Origin: Aureococcus anophagefferens
Taxonomy: Eukaryota > Sar > Pelagophyceae > Pelagomonadales > Pelagomonadaceae
DNA length: 34,647 nucleotides
NCBI RefSeq assembly: GCF_000186865.1
Contig: NW_008705562.1
Span: 2,016,465 to 2,051,111, forward strand
Direction: 5' to 3'
Shown: piece by piece, positions 23,870-32,197 of the stretch
Position numbering within the stretch: the first letter of the stretch is position 1
How the letters are laid out: every line of letters starts with the position of its first letter
The notes under the pieces: generated by a model
Databases searched by the model: none
Told to the model about the DNA's origin: nothing
What the model saw: the letters and a program-made list of their open reading frames with translations, nothing else
Translations under genes and position numbers: made by a program

Positions 23870-24964
23870 TTAATACGCGGTCGCCATGTCGACGGCGTTC
23901 TCGAGGGCGTCGCCACGGAGGAACCGGTCGAGGTTCGCCTCGAAGACGGCGCGGCGGCGCTCGAAGAGCTCTGCCGAGAGCGCGGACGCGTGGGGCGTGA
24001 GGATGACGTTCCGCAGGGACCAGAGCCGCGACGCCTTCGGGAGCGGCTCCACGGCCGTGCTGTCGAGCGCCGCCCCGGCGAGCGCGCCGCTCTCGAGCAG
24101 GTCGCAGAGCGCGTCCTCGTCGACGATCCCGCCGCGCGAAATGACGACGACGACCGCGTCCTTCGGCAGGAGCGCGAGGCGCCGCCGGTCGAAGGCGTTC
24201 TTCGTGGCCTCGTTAATCGGCGCCGCGATGACCAAAAAGTTCGCTCTCCCGCAGAGCGCGTCGATTTCCTCCGCCGTCGAGGAACGCGTCGAGTGCGTGA
24301 CGGTCATGTCGAAGGCCTCCGCTCGTTTGGCGACGGCCTTGCCCACGTCCCCGTAGCCGAAGACGAAGACGGTCTTCGCGCTGAGCTCGAGGATTTTACC
24401 ATTCCAGCGCTGCGTGTCCCACTCGCCGCGTTGGCGCGCCGCTTCCATGTCGTGGAAGCGGTGCGCCAACGAAACCATCGAGCCCAGCACGTGCTCGGCC
24501 ATGGCGACGACGTGCGTCCCCGGAGCGTTCGTGAGCGTCACGCCCGCGCGGCGGCGCGTCGTCTCGGCCTTGACGATCTTGTCCACTCCCGCCCCGGGGC
24601 ACGCGATCCAGCGGAGGCGCCGGCCGGCGGCCACGGTCGCGGCGGAGGGCCAGCCGAAAAACGCGTCCGCGTCCGCGACGGCGGCCGCGTGCGCCGCCTC
24701 GCAGCTGTGGTGGCTGTCCGCGGACATGGCGTCGACCAGCTCGGCGCGATCCCCGAACCTGGCGCGGAGCCGGTCCCCGAAGTCGCGGCCGAGGTGGTCC
24801 GTGCCGACGACGATTGTGACCCGGGCTGCCTCCTCTTCGTCGACGCGCTCGAACTCCGGCGGCAGCTCCTCCAAATCCGCCGACGCGCCGCCGCCGGCGC
24901 CGAAACTAAAGCTGATGCACCCGTCGGCCTCGCTCGCCACCATCGCCGGCGGTGGCGGGCCCAT
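23870..24964 (-). CDS. D-isomer-specific 2-hydroxyacid dehydrogenase family protein
   Basis: 364 residues, ATG at 24964, single exon. The family reduces 2-keto acids to D-2-hydroxy acids with NAD(P)H. The N-terminal catalytic domain includes ADAFFGWPSAATVAAGRRLR and WIACPGAGVDKIV. The Rossmann motif is FGYGDVGKAVAKRAEAFDMTV (Gly-x-Gly-x-x-Gly replaced by G-Y-G-D-V-G, conventional). The catalytic trio is visible: Arg in ISRGGIVDEDAL, Glu in STAVEPLP, His in LTPHASAL. The substrate (glyoxylate, hydroxypyruvate, phosphoglycerate or other) cannot be read from sequence. About 45 residues before the core contain no clear targeting signal, so cytosolic is the default. The 3' ends of this gene and thiG must overlap in mature transcripts. 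Confidence 0.93.
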   Translation of the reverse strand: MGPPPPAMVASEADGCISFSFGAGGGASADLEELPPEFERVDEEEAARVTIVVGTDHLGRDFGDRLRARFGDRAELVDAMSADSHHSCEAAHAAAVADADAFFGWPSAATVAAGRRLRWIACPGAGVDKIVKAETTRRRAGVTLTNAPGTHVVAMAEHVLGSMVSLAHRFHDMEAARQRGEWDTQRWNGKILELSAKTVFVFGYGDVGKAVAKRAEAFDMTVTHSTRSSTAEEIDALCGRANFLVIAAPINEATKNAFDRRRLALLPKDAVVVVISRGGIVDEDALCDLLESGALAGAALDSTAVEPLPKASRLWSLRNVILTPHASALSAELFERRRAVFEANLDRFLRGDALENAVDMATAY

Positions 24965-24976
24965 GGTTCGCAGAGC

Positions 24977-25066
24977 ACGCTGCCCGACGGCGACGCTGGG
25001 CGCCTCCTCCCCGAGAAGCTAGAAGGCAGCAGAGAACGCTGCCCGACGGCGACGCTGGGCGCCTCC
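24977..25066. repeat. Direct repeat, 31 bp, period 59
   Basis: A segment starting ACGCTGCCCGACGGCGACGC occurs at 24977-25007 and 25036-25066. The flanking GAGAAGCTAGAAG motif is also duplicated (about 25013 and 25103), so the unit was copied at least twice with partial loss. It lies just upstream of the dehydrogenase ATG and downstream of the next gene's stop. Confidence 0.9.
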
Positions 25067-25145
25067 AGATGGCGCCTCCCACCCCGCCGAGAAGCCAATT
25101 GCGAGAAGCTAGAAGACGGCAGCGTCGACCTCAAGCACCGCACGT

Positions 25146-27629
25146 TTACGGCGCGTAGTCGCCGTAGTCGCCGTAGCCCGTGCCCGTGTACTCCGCGTAG
25201 GTCATCTGCGTGCGGGGGACGAGGTGCTTGACGGCGGCGCCGTCGTGGTTCGCGAAGGCCCGGGCGATGTCGTAGACCGGCGGCGCGTCCGGGTCGTAGG
25301 CGTCGTCCGGCGCGAAGCCCGTCGACGGGAGCGCGAGCCCCCGGCGCTGCCAGGTGCCGGCGCCGGGGAGGTCCGTGCCGACCCACTTGAGGGCGCCGTC
25401 CTCGAGGAGCGAGTCCCAGGACTTGGCCATGAAGCGCGCGTCCTTGCACGCGACGCGCGAGATGTTCCGCGTGCCGTAGAGCGGCCACTCGCGGCTCTCG
25501 ACGATGGCCCGCGCGGCGGCCTTGGAGCGCTGGTCCACCGTGCGGGGCTTGCGCGCCTTGGCCCGTTTCGCGGCCGCGGCCTTGCCCCCGTCGCCGCGGC
25601 CCCAGGCGGGCTTCGCGGCCGCGGCGCGCGGCTCCCGCGCGCGCGGCGCGTCGGACGACCGCGGCGTCCGCGGCGCGCCGTCGGGCGACAGGGGGCTCGT
25701 GGGCGCGCCGTCGGGCGACAGGGGGCTCGTGGGCGCCATGGCGTCGAGGGAGCCGGGCGTCTTGGGCGTCGCGCAGTTCTCCTTGGACTCCTCGACGCCG
25801 TGGCGGCGGGGCGTCGCGTAGCCCCCCCGGCCCGCGTCGAAGCCGTCGTCGCCGCGCGCGCTGTGGTGGCGCCCGGAGGGCGAGCGGTGGAACTTGATGG
25901 ACTGGAGGCGCCGGATGTCGGCGCGCTGGGCGAGGGCGATGTCGTGGCCCGCGCCGTGGTCGTCGTCGACGTCGCCGCGCGTCGCCCAGGCCAGCGGGTC
26001 GTCGAAGTCGCCCGCCGCGCCGCGCGCGCGGCCGCCCTCCGAGGGCGCGGCCGCGGGCGCCGGGGCGAGCTCGCGGCGCTGGGCGCGGGCCATGACCCGG
26101 TCGCGGTCGCGCTGCTGCTGCAGCGCCTTCTCCGCGAGCAGCAGCTGGTCGTTCATCTTCCGCGCCTGGTCCGCGTAGTCCATCGCCCCGGCGCGGACCA
26201 CGGCCGTCTCGCTGGCGAGGACGCGCTGGTTCACGGGCCGCGGCCGCAGCAGGATCTCCGGCGTCTGGCGCTCCGTGGCCTCGAGGTAGCGCCGGTTGCC
26301 GAGCGTCTTCTTGCGGTAGTTGGGGCTGCCGGGCCGGTCCTTCTTCGCCGCGGCGTCCTCCTCGCGGAAGAGCTCGCGCGCGTGGCTGAGCTGGATCAGC
26401 GACGGCGCGTCGAGCGTCGCCATGGCGCGGGCCTTGAATTTCTTCGCCTCCTCGCGCACGGCGAGCGCGCTGTCGCTCCGCGAGCCGCTGAGCTCGGGCT
26501 TGCCCGATGGCGTGAGCCGGTTGCTCGAGTTCTCCGGCGGCGCGGGCGCGGGCGCGGCCCGAGAGCTCCGGCGCGCCGGCGCCGACGACGGCCGCCGGTG
26601 GTGCTTCGGGTCCGGCGAGTAGTCGAGGAAGGACCCCTGGTCGTCGACGTCCCACGCGGACTGGCGCCGGCCGTCCTCGGGCGACACGGGCGACACGTAG
26701 GCGTCGCTGACGTCGCCCGTCGGCGCCTTGGGCGTCGTCGCCGCCCGGGCCTTGGCCGGCGCCGGCGCGGGCGCCGGCGCGTTCGTGAGCGGGCGCAGGG
26801 GCGCGGCCTGGCGCGCGGCGCGCGCGCCGACGTCGGACAGCGACCGGCCGACGTCGGCGCAGTGGCAGAGGCAGGGCGCGCCGCGGGCGTCGAAGCAGAA
26901 CTCGGCGACGAGGCCCGAGATCGGCGCCGCGCCGCGCACGAGGGCGACGTGGGCGACGACGGCCGCCGTCGCGTGCTCGAGGCACCGGTGGATGCGCATC
27001 GCGCCCGCGTCGCCCGCGCGCGACCGCTGGAGCGGCGCCGCGGCGCGCGTCGTCGGCTTCTCGGGCCACTCGAAGAGCTCGCGCGTCGACGCGGTGGCGA
27101 CGGCGACGACGCGGCCCGGGTCGTCGAGCCGGAGCAGCGCGGTCTCCGTCGCGTGCGGCAGCTCCGACCGGAACGCGTGGTGGTAGATGCCCGTGGAGTC
27201 GCCCATGCGCGGCAGCGGCGCGGCCTGGAGCGCGACGAGCTCGCCGCCGCCGAGCGCCGTGCTGCAGGACGCCGGCGACCCGCCGAGGTCCCGGAGCTCG
27301 CGGCGCGTGAGCACCGTCGTCCGCAGGGCTTTCGCCTTCCGCCGGTCGGAATACCGCAACACGGCGGCGGGCTCGTCGTTGCAGGCCTTCTGCGGGAGGA
27401 GGCGCAGCAGGTGGCGCACCATCTCGGGCCACTGGAGCCGCTTCTTGAGCTTGCTCTTGATCTCGCCGTCCTTGTCCGTGAAGATCCAGAGATAGGGCCG
27501 CCCGCCGCGGAACAGGATCGTGTCGACGACCCGGATCTTCAGGCGCGGGCCCCGGTCCGTGCCGTCGCGCCCCTGGCAGAGGCTCTCCCAGAGGTCGAGG
27601 TACGTCTCGGCCACCTCGTGGTGCGACAT
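25146..27629 (-). CDS. 827-residue protein with conserved-looking N-terminal domain and disordered centre, unrecognised
   Basis: ATG at 27629; the frame continues upstream to 28430 only as antisense of the next gene. Residues ~1-120 look like a compact domain (VAETYLDLWESLCQG, IRVVDTILFRGGRPYLWIFT, KRLQWPEMVRHLLRLLPQKA). A second structured part (~130-270) has Cys/His residues (CLEHATAAVVAHVALVRG, FCFDARGAPCLCHCADVG) without a clear metal-site pattern. The middle is Ser/Pro/Arg-rich with a duplicated TSPLSPDGAP and helical stretches (MNDQLLLAEKALQQQRDRDR). The C-terminus (~700-827) is again ordered and aromatic (SREWPLYGTRNISRVACKDA, WDSLLEDGALKWVGTDLPG) and ends with GYGDYGDYAP. S/T-P sites suggest kinase regulation. 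I recognise no family and assign no function. Single exon. Divergent from the beta-propeller gene. Confidence 0.75.
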   Translation of the reverse strand: MSHHEVAETYLDLWESLCQGRDGTDRGPRLKIRVVDTILFRGGRPYLWIFTDKDGEIKSKLKKRLQWPEMVRHLLRLLPQKACNDEPAAVLRYSDRRKAKALRTTVLTRRELRDLGGSPASCSTALGGGELVALQAAPLPRMGDSTGIYHHAFRSELPHATETALLRLDDPGRVVAVATASTRELFEWPEKPTTRAAAPLQRSRAGDAGAMRIHRCLEHATAAVVAHVALVRGAAPISGLVAEFCFDARGAPCLCHCADVGRSLSDVGARAARQAAPLRPLTNAPAPAPAPAKARAATTPKAPTGDVSDAYVSPVSPEDGRRQSAWDVDDQGSFLDYSPDPKHHRRPSSAPARRSSRAAPAPAPPENSSNRLTPSGKPELSGSRSDSALAVREEAKKFKARAMATLDAPSLIQLSHARELFREEDAAAKKDRPGSPNYRKKTLGNRRYLEATERQTPEILLRPRPVNQRVLASETAVVRAGAMDYADQARKMNDQLLLAEKALQQQRDRDRVMARAQRRELAPAPAAAPSEGGRARGAAGDFDDPLAWATRGDVDDDHGAGHDIALAQRADIRRLQSIKFHRSPSGRHHSARGDDGFDAGRGGYATPRRHGVEESKENCATPKTPGSLDAMAPTSPLSPDGAPTSPLSPDGAPRTPRSSDAPRAREPRAAAAKPAWGRGDGGKAAAAKRAKARKPRTVDQRSKAAARAIVESREWPLYGTRNISRVACKDARFMAKSWDSLLEDGALKWVGTDLPGAGTWQRRGLALPSTGFAPDDAYDPDAPPVYDIARAFANHDGAAVKHLVPRTQMTYAEYTGTGYGDYGDYAP
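25681..25735 (-). repeat. In-frame 30-bp duplication
   Basis: The unit beginning TCGGGCGACAGGGGGCTCGT at 25681 is repeated at 25711, encoding two copies of TSPLSPDGAP in the disordered part of the 827-residue protein. It is a small coding minisatellite; the second copy is incomplete at its end. Confidence 0.9.
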
Positions 27630-27812
27630 GGCAGCCCGTTGCCGGCGTTCAGCGCGAGGCTTGAATGAAAGGAGACTCTGCCTTCTTGAGGTTGCGAGCG
27701 CCGTTTTGTTGACACCTGGAAGGGCAGCTCTCCGGCGCTCGCAAAATCGCGGCGGGCCCGGTGAATCATTTTTCCCTCCGCGGCCTCGCGCATCCTCTCG
27801 ACCGCCGCAGCC

Positions 27813-29760
27813 ATGCGCCTCTCGCCGCTGCTGGCCTGCGCGGCCCTGGCGTCCGCCGCGGACGAGATCGACCACACGCAGTCCTGCGTGTCCATCAACG
27901 GCATCGTCAAGTGCGGCGAGGAGGGCGGCACGGAGTGGATCGTCCAGTTCGGCTCGACGCGCAACGACGAGGTCAAGGGCCTCGCCATCGACGCGTCGAC
28001 GGAGCGCGTTTACGTCGTCGGCCACACCTTCGGCGCGCTCGGCGGCGAGCACCGGGGCTACGGCGACATCTGGATGGCGGGCATCGCGCACAACGGGCAG
28101 CACGAGTGGAGCACGCAGATCGGCACGGACCGCGAGGACCACATCGCCGGCCTCGCGGCCGGCGACGGCCACGTCGTCGGCGGCGGCCACACCTACGGCC
28201 ACTGGGGCGAGGAGGGCTCGAGCGGCCAGATGGACGGCTGGCGCGGCCGCTGGGACGACATGGGCCGCGGCCAGTGGGGGCTCCACCACGACGACGGCGG
28301 CGAGGGCGTGCTCCAGGCCGGCGGCGAGAAGAAGGACTCCATCCTCGGCATCGCCGGCGACGCCTGGCTCACGAAGTTCTACGCGGGCGGCATGCAGGGC
28401 AGGACAAGAGAGCGAAATTCCCAACTTCAAAGGCTCCTTTCTCGGCCGTTTTCCACTCGTTTCGGCTGATTTTTGGACGAGCGATCATCTCTCGGAACGG
28501 TCTCGAAGCGTGAATGCTTTGCCCGGAACGCGCGCGCGCGGAACACTCACGTTGAAGCGACGTTGAATCTCTCTTGTCCTGCCCAGGCGGCATGACGTAC
28601 GGCCACGTCGACGACCACCACGACGGCAACGACTGGGACGACCACCAGTCGCCGACCGGCGTCCTTTTTTTGTGGTGGACACCAGTCGCACGTCGTTCCG
28701 TAGGCACCGCCACTTCGGCATGGGCGACGCGTGGCTCGGCGCGTTCCGCGGCGACGACGGCTCCCACCTCTGGACGATCCAGGTCGGCTCGGAGAAGAGC
28801 GACAACGTCACGTCCGTCGCCGCGACGGCCTCCGGCAGCGCCGTCTTCGCCTGTGGCAACACCTACGGCGAGGTCGCGGACGGCTCGTTCATCGGCAAGG
28901 GCGACGTCTGGGTCCTCAAGGCCGACGGCAAGACGGGCAAGATCGCCTGGACGGTCCAGATCGGCTCGGACAAGAACGACGACTCCATGAGCCTCGTGTC
29001 GACGCCCTCGGGCGACGCCGTCTACGTCGTCGGCCACACGTTCGGCGGCTACGTCGCCGACGGCTACGACCACACGCCCCAGGACGACGGCACCAAGCCC
29101 GGCGGCCGCGACGGCTTCGTCGCCAAGCTCGACGGCCGCAACGGCCGCCTCATGTGGGGCCGCGTCATCGGCACGGACCGCGTCGACTTCCTCAACGACG
29201 TCGCGGTGTCGCCCGACGGCGAGGCGCGGGGCGGGAAACTGGCGATTCGACGTCGCTTCGACGCGAGCGTTCCGCGCGCGCGTTTTTCGGAAATCCACGC
29301 CTCGAGAGCGCCCCGAAAGATGATCGCTCGTCCAAAACAAAAAGAGCGGGAAACGGCCGAGAGAGGAGTTGGGCACGTCGCACCCCGTTCCCGCCCAGGC
29401 GAGACGATCTACGTCGGCGGCCAGACGTACGGCGACTTCGACAAGCCCATCGCCGGCAAGAGCGACGCCTGGATCGCCAAGCTCGACGCCTTCGACGGCG
29501 CCACGGCTTGGACGGCCCAGTTCGGCGAGCTCGGCCGCGACTCCGTCCAGGCGGTCATGGTCGCGCCCGACGGCGACGTCGTCGCCGCGGGCCACAGCGA
29601 CTCGAACTTCGGCGGCTGCTCCTCCGGCCTCATGGACGCCTGGGTCGCCCGCGTCAACCCGGAGCACGCCCACTCCTTCTTCTCCGAGCTCGACCACGAG
29701 CACGCGGCCGGCCACGCGTGCCCGCACAAGAAGGAGAACGGCGTCACGAAGCGGGAGTAG
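27813..29760 (+). CDS. Secreted beta-propeller (SBBP-type repeat) protein with two introners
   Basis: Four exons: 27813-28386, 28587-28647, 28704-29218, 29399-29760 (503 residues). Introns are introner B, a 56-nt GT-AG intron (28648-28703, donor chosen because it alone restores the frame into HFGMGDAWLGAF), and introner D. The signal peptide is MRLSPLLACAALASA. The mature protein is built of propeller blades with the pattern W-x-x-QxG(S/T)xxxD, a hydrophobic A/V-x-x strand and VYVVGHTFG: EWIVQFGSTRNDEVKGLAID, TQIGTDREDHIAGL, WTIQVGSEKSDNVTSVAA, WTVQIGSDKNDDSMSLVST, WGRVIGTDRVDFLNDVAV, WTAQFGELGRDSVQAVMVA. These resemble SBBP repeats of secreted bacterial and algal proteins. The third blade is degenerate and rich in His/Asp/Gly (HVDDHHDGNDWDDH). 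No enzymatic motif; binding or structural role outside the cell is likely. The end HEHAAGHACPHKKE is His-rich. Confidence 0.85.
28395..28586 (+). mobile_element. Introner copy B (intron 28387-28586)
   Basis: A 192-bp element with the duplication GCGGCATG at 28387-28394 and 28587-28594. The ends CAGGGCAGGACAAGAGAG and CTCTCTTGTCCTGCCCAG give a 16-base perfect inverted repeat that differs from copy A at one base on both ends alike. The intron starts GC (duplication) and ends AG (element); phase 1. Splicing gives KFYAGGMTYGHV. It is closely related to A and C and has the same orientation relative to the gene. Confidence 0.94.
29227..29398 (+). mobile_element. Introner copy D (intron 29219-29398), inverted relative to the gene
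   Basis: A 172-bp element with near-perfect duplication GCGAGGCG / GCGAGACG (29219-29226, 29399-29406). It reads GATTCGACGTCGCTTCGACG, GAGCGTTCCGCGCGCG and GATGATCGCTCGTCC in gene sense, which is the reverse complement of the body of copies A-C. The ends CGGGGCGGGAA and TTCCCGCCCAG still pair. The AG lies on the opposite element end from A-C. The intron starts GC; phase 1; splicing gives VSPDGETIYVGG. More divergent than A-C, so probably older. Confidence 0.9.
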
Positions 29761-30033
29761 GCGGCCGACGCCCGGCCGAAGGTCCCTGCGCTTCCCTCCA
29801 TTTCCACGCACCCTTCCTACTGTCGCGTCTCTGTCGTTCTTTTGAGGGGGTGGTCGGTGATTGAAGTCGTCATTGAAGATTCAACATGTTTTGTCGCGAA
29901 GACTCAGCTCAATTGACATTGGGTTGACTTTCGAGGCGTCTGATGTTCGTGCTCGAGTCTTGACACGCGCGGTACGACGCAGCTTTCCGGACCCGCAGCC
30001 AAGCCAACACATCACCCAGCGGCAGCGGCAACG

Positions 30034-30702
30034 ATGGCGGACGAGATCTTCCCGCTCGACGAAGATATTAGCACGCAGCGGCGGCTCGTGCAGTCCATGG
30101 AGGCGAGCTTCGCAAAGCTGCAAGCGTCGCAAGAGCGGCGCGCGGCGCTGAAGCGCTGCGACACGTCCTACGGCAAGGCGAGCCCGCCGAAGCATCAGAG
30201 CCACGCCACGCCCGTGCACATCCCGCTCAACGACGCGCCGAGCTACACGGCGCCGACGGCCGCCGACCGGATCTGCGCGTCCGCGCCGCCGCGGTACCGG
30301 AGTCTGGGCGGCAGCGGCGACGAGGACTTCATGTTCAAGTCGAGCGCCGTGCTGTCGCCGGCCATGGTCGCCTTCGCGACGCCGAAGCCGACGACGCGCG
30401 GCCTCGAGGCGCCCGCGGACTTCCGACGGACGACCGGGGGGCTCCCGGGCTTCCGGGGCGTGCCGGGCTTCATATCGGCCTTCGGCGGCCGCAAGGACGG
30501 GCTCCCGGGCTTCGACGGCATGCCGTCCTTCGGCGGCGGCCGCAAGCGGAGCCTGAGCAACGCCGCGGACGAGGCCAAGGCGCAGCGGCAGAAGCAGGCC
30601 GTGGCCTCCTTCGCGGACACCGGCGCGTTCTCGGACGAGGACGAGGACGACGCGGGCGCGCCGTCGTCGGGCTTCAGCGGCCTCTCGCCGCGGATCTTCT
30701 AG
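30034..30702 (+). CDS. 222-residue protein, unrecognised
   Basis: Single exon from the ATG at 30034 (CAACGATGG context). The N-terminus is helical and probably coiled coil (DISTQRRLVQSMEASFAKLQ). The middle is Pro/Ser/Thr-rich and contains ATPKPTTRGLEAP. Two related units of about 20 residues with the pattern GLPGFxGxPxFxxxFGGRK occur around residues 134-172, a small internal duplication. The C-terminus is basic then acidic (GGGRKRSLSNAADEAKAQRQ, FSDEDEDD), suggesting nuclear localisation and phosphorylation sites. No known domain is seen and no function is assigned. Convergent with HIP, 93 bp between stops. Confidence 0.65.
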   Translation: MADEIFPLDEDISTQRRLVQSMEASFAKLQASQERRAALKRCDTSYGKASPPKHQSHATPVHIPLNDAPSYTAPTAADRICASAPPRYRSLGGSGDEDFMFKSSAVLSPAMVAFATPKPTTRGLEAPADFRRTTGGLPGFRGVPGFISAFGGRKDGLPGFDGMPSFGGGRKRSLSNAADEAKAQRQKQAVASFADTGAFSDEDEDDAGAPSSGFSGLSPRIF

Positions 30703-30795
30703 CGGGAGGCGCCGCACGCGTCCGAGTAACCACGCATCGCCCGGCGCCCCTTTACAAGCTTACGGGGTCGGACCCCAGGAACGCGCGCGGCCCCC

Positions 30796-32018
30796 CTAGT
30801 CGACCTCGTCGACCTCCTCGAGGTCCGGGACGTCGTCGTCGGAGACCTCCTCGGGCATGTCCTGCGCGAAGCCGCCGCCGCCGCCGCCGGGCATGCCGCC
30901 GAAGCCGCCGGGCATGCCGCCCATGCCGCCGGGCATGCCGCCCATGCCGCCGGGCATGCCGCCGCCCATGCCCATGCCCTGCGCGGCGCCCATCATCTTC
31001 TGGAGCACGGGCCCGATCTCCGGGTCCTGCATGTACTGCATCATCTTCGCCGGGTTCGGCGCGCCGCCCGCCATCATGTCCTGGAGCGCCGCCATGACCT
31101 TGGGGTTCTGCATCGCCGCGGCGACGTCCGGGTCGTTCATCATGCCCGCGGCGCCGGGGGGCATGCCGCCCATGCCTAAGAAAGGGGCGCGATCGGTTTC
31201 CGAACGTTCGCGCGCGACAACCCCGGAAGCTCTCGCGGAGACGCCGGCGCCGCGCCGGGCATGCCGCCCATGCCGCCCATGCCGGGCATGCCGCCGGGCG
31301 CGCTCGCCTTGGCCTGGGCCGCGGCGGCGGCCTGCTCGCGCTCGCGCTTCGCCGCGGCGGCCTTCTTGCGCTTCTCGAGCTCCTCGGCGTTCCGCGCGGC
31401 GACCTTCTTCGTCGCCTCCGCCGCGGCCTTGTCCTTGACGTCCTTGGCGAGCTCGGCGAGGTCCGGGTCGAAGTCGATGCTCTGGGCCTTGGACAGGTCC
31501 AGGTTCGCCGCCGTGTAGTCGCCGAGCGCCGCGTGGGCCTTGCCGCGGACCTTGAGGGCCTTGCACGAATCGGGGTTGAGCGCGAGCGCGGCCGCGCAGT
31601 CGCTCGCGCAGCCCCGGGGCCGCTCGAGCTTGAGGAGCACCTCGCCGCGCTTCGCGAGCGTCGTCGCCGACAGGCAGGCCGTCGCCGCCTCGAGCTCGAG
31701 CGCCTCGGAGTAGAGCGCGAGCGCGCCCGCGAGGTCGCCGCCGGCCGCGGCCGCGGCCGCCGCGGACTTCTTCTCGCCCGCGGCGCACCAGTCGGCGTCC
31801 TCGGGCGCCTCCGCGGCGTTCGCGGGCACGCTCGGCGGCGGCGGCTCGTCGCCGCCGCCGGCGGGCGCCGCGGCCGGGGCCGCCGAAGGCGGGTAGCTCT
31901 CGCAGAAGTCCTTGAGGAAGGACAGCTCGGGCTCGTCGAGGAGGGCCGGCGACGCGGCGCAGGCGGCGAGGAGCGCCTCGGCGCCGGCGACGTGCTTCTC
32001 GAGGTCGCGCGGGAGCAT
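30796..32018 (-). CDS. ST13: Hsc70-interacting protein (HIP/ST13)
   Basis: Exons 31256-32018 and 30796-31175; 380 residues, close to animal HIP. HIP binds the ATPase domain of Hsp70 in the cytosol and slows ADP release. Order: an N-terminal dimerisation-like segment (LPRDLEKHVAGAEALLAACA, SFLKDFCESY), an acidic/Pro linker ending EAPEDADWCAAGEKKSAAA, TPR repeats (ALALYSEALELEAATACLSA, LLKLERPRGCASDCAAALAL, CKALKVRGKAHAALGDYTAA), a charged helix (EELEKRKKAAAAKREREQAA), the typical Gly/Met/Pro repeats, and a C-terminal DP/STI1-like domain (MNDPDVAAAMQNPKVMAALQ). The frames join only if the 80-nt intron (31176-31255) starts with GC, giving MPGMGGMPP. The DP domain here lies between two Gly/Met/Pro repeat blocks, and an acidic tail (DDDVPDLEEVDEVD) follows, not usual in animals. 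Divergent from the JmjC gene, 179 bp between ATGs. Confidence 0.92.
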
Positions 32019-32197
32019 CGTTGACTTTGTGTTTTTGTAAGTTTTGTGCCAGCAGTCGCGGGCGGATTCGTGCGGGCCGATGCGCCTTGCGAGGCGGCGA
32101 GTGATCTCCTGAAAAGGCATCGATGGCTTCATGCGTGGTTCAACAAAGCGTTTGCCGCGGCCGATGGTGGCCCCTCGATAGCAGCCCCTTCCTACAC

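Noticed and set aside
24538..27432. Minus-strand frame of over 960 codons overlapping the dehydrogenase and the 827-residue gene
   Set aside because: Wrong frame relative to both genes; composition is Arg/Ala/Pro-biased with no domain.
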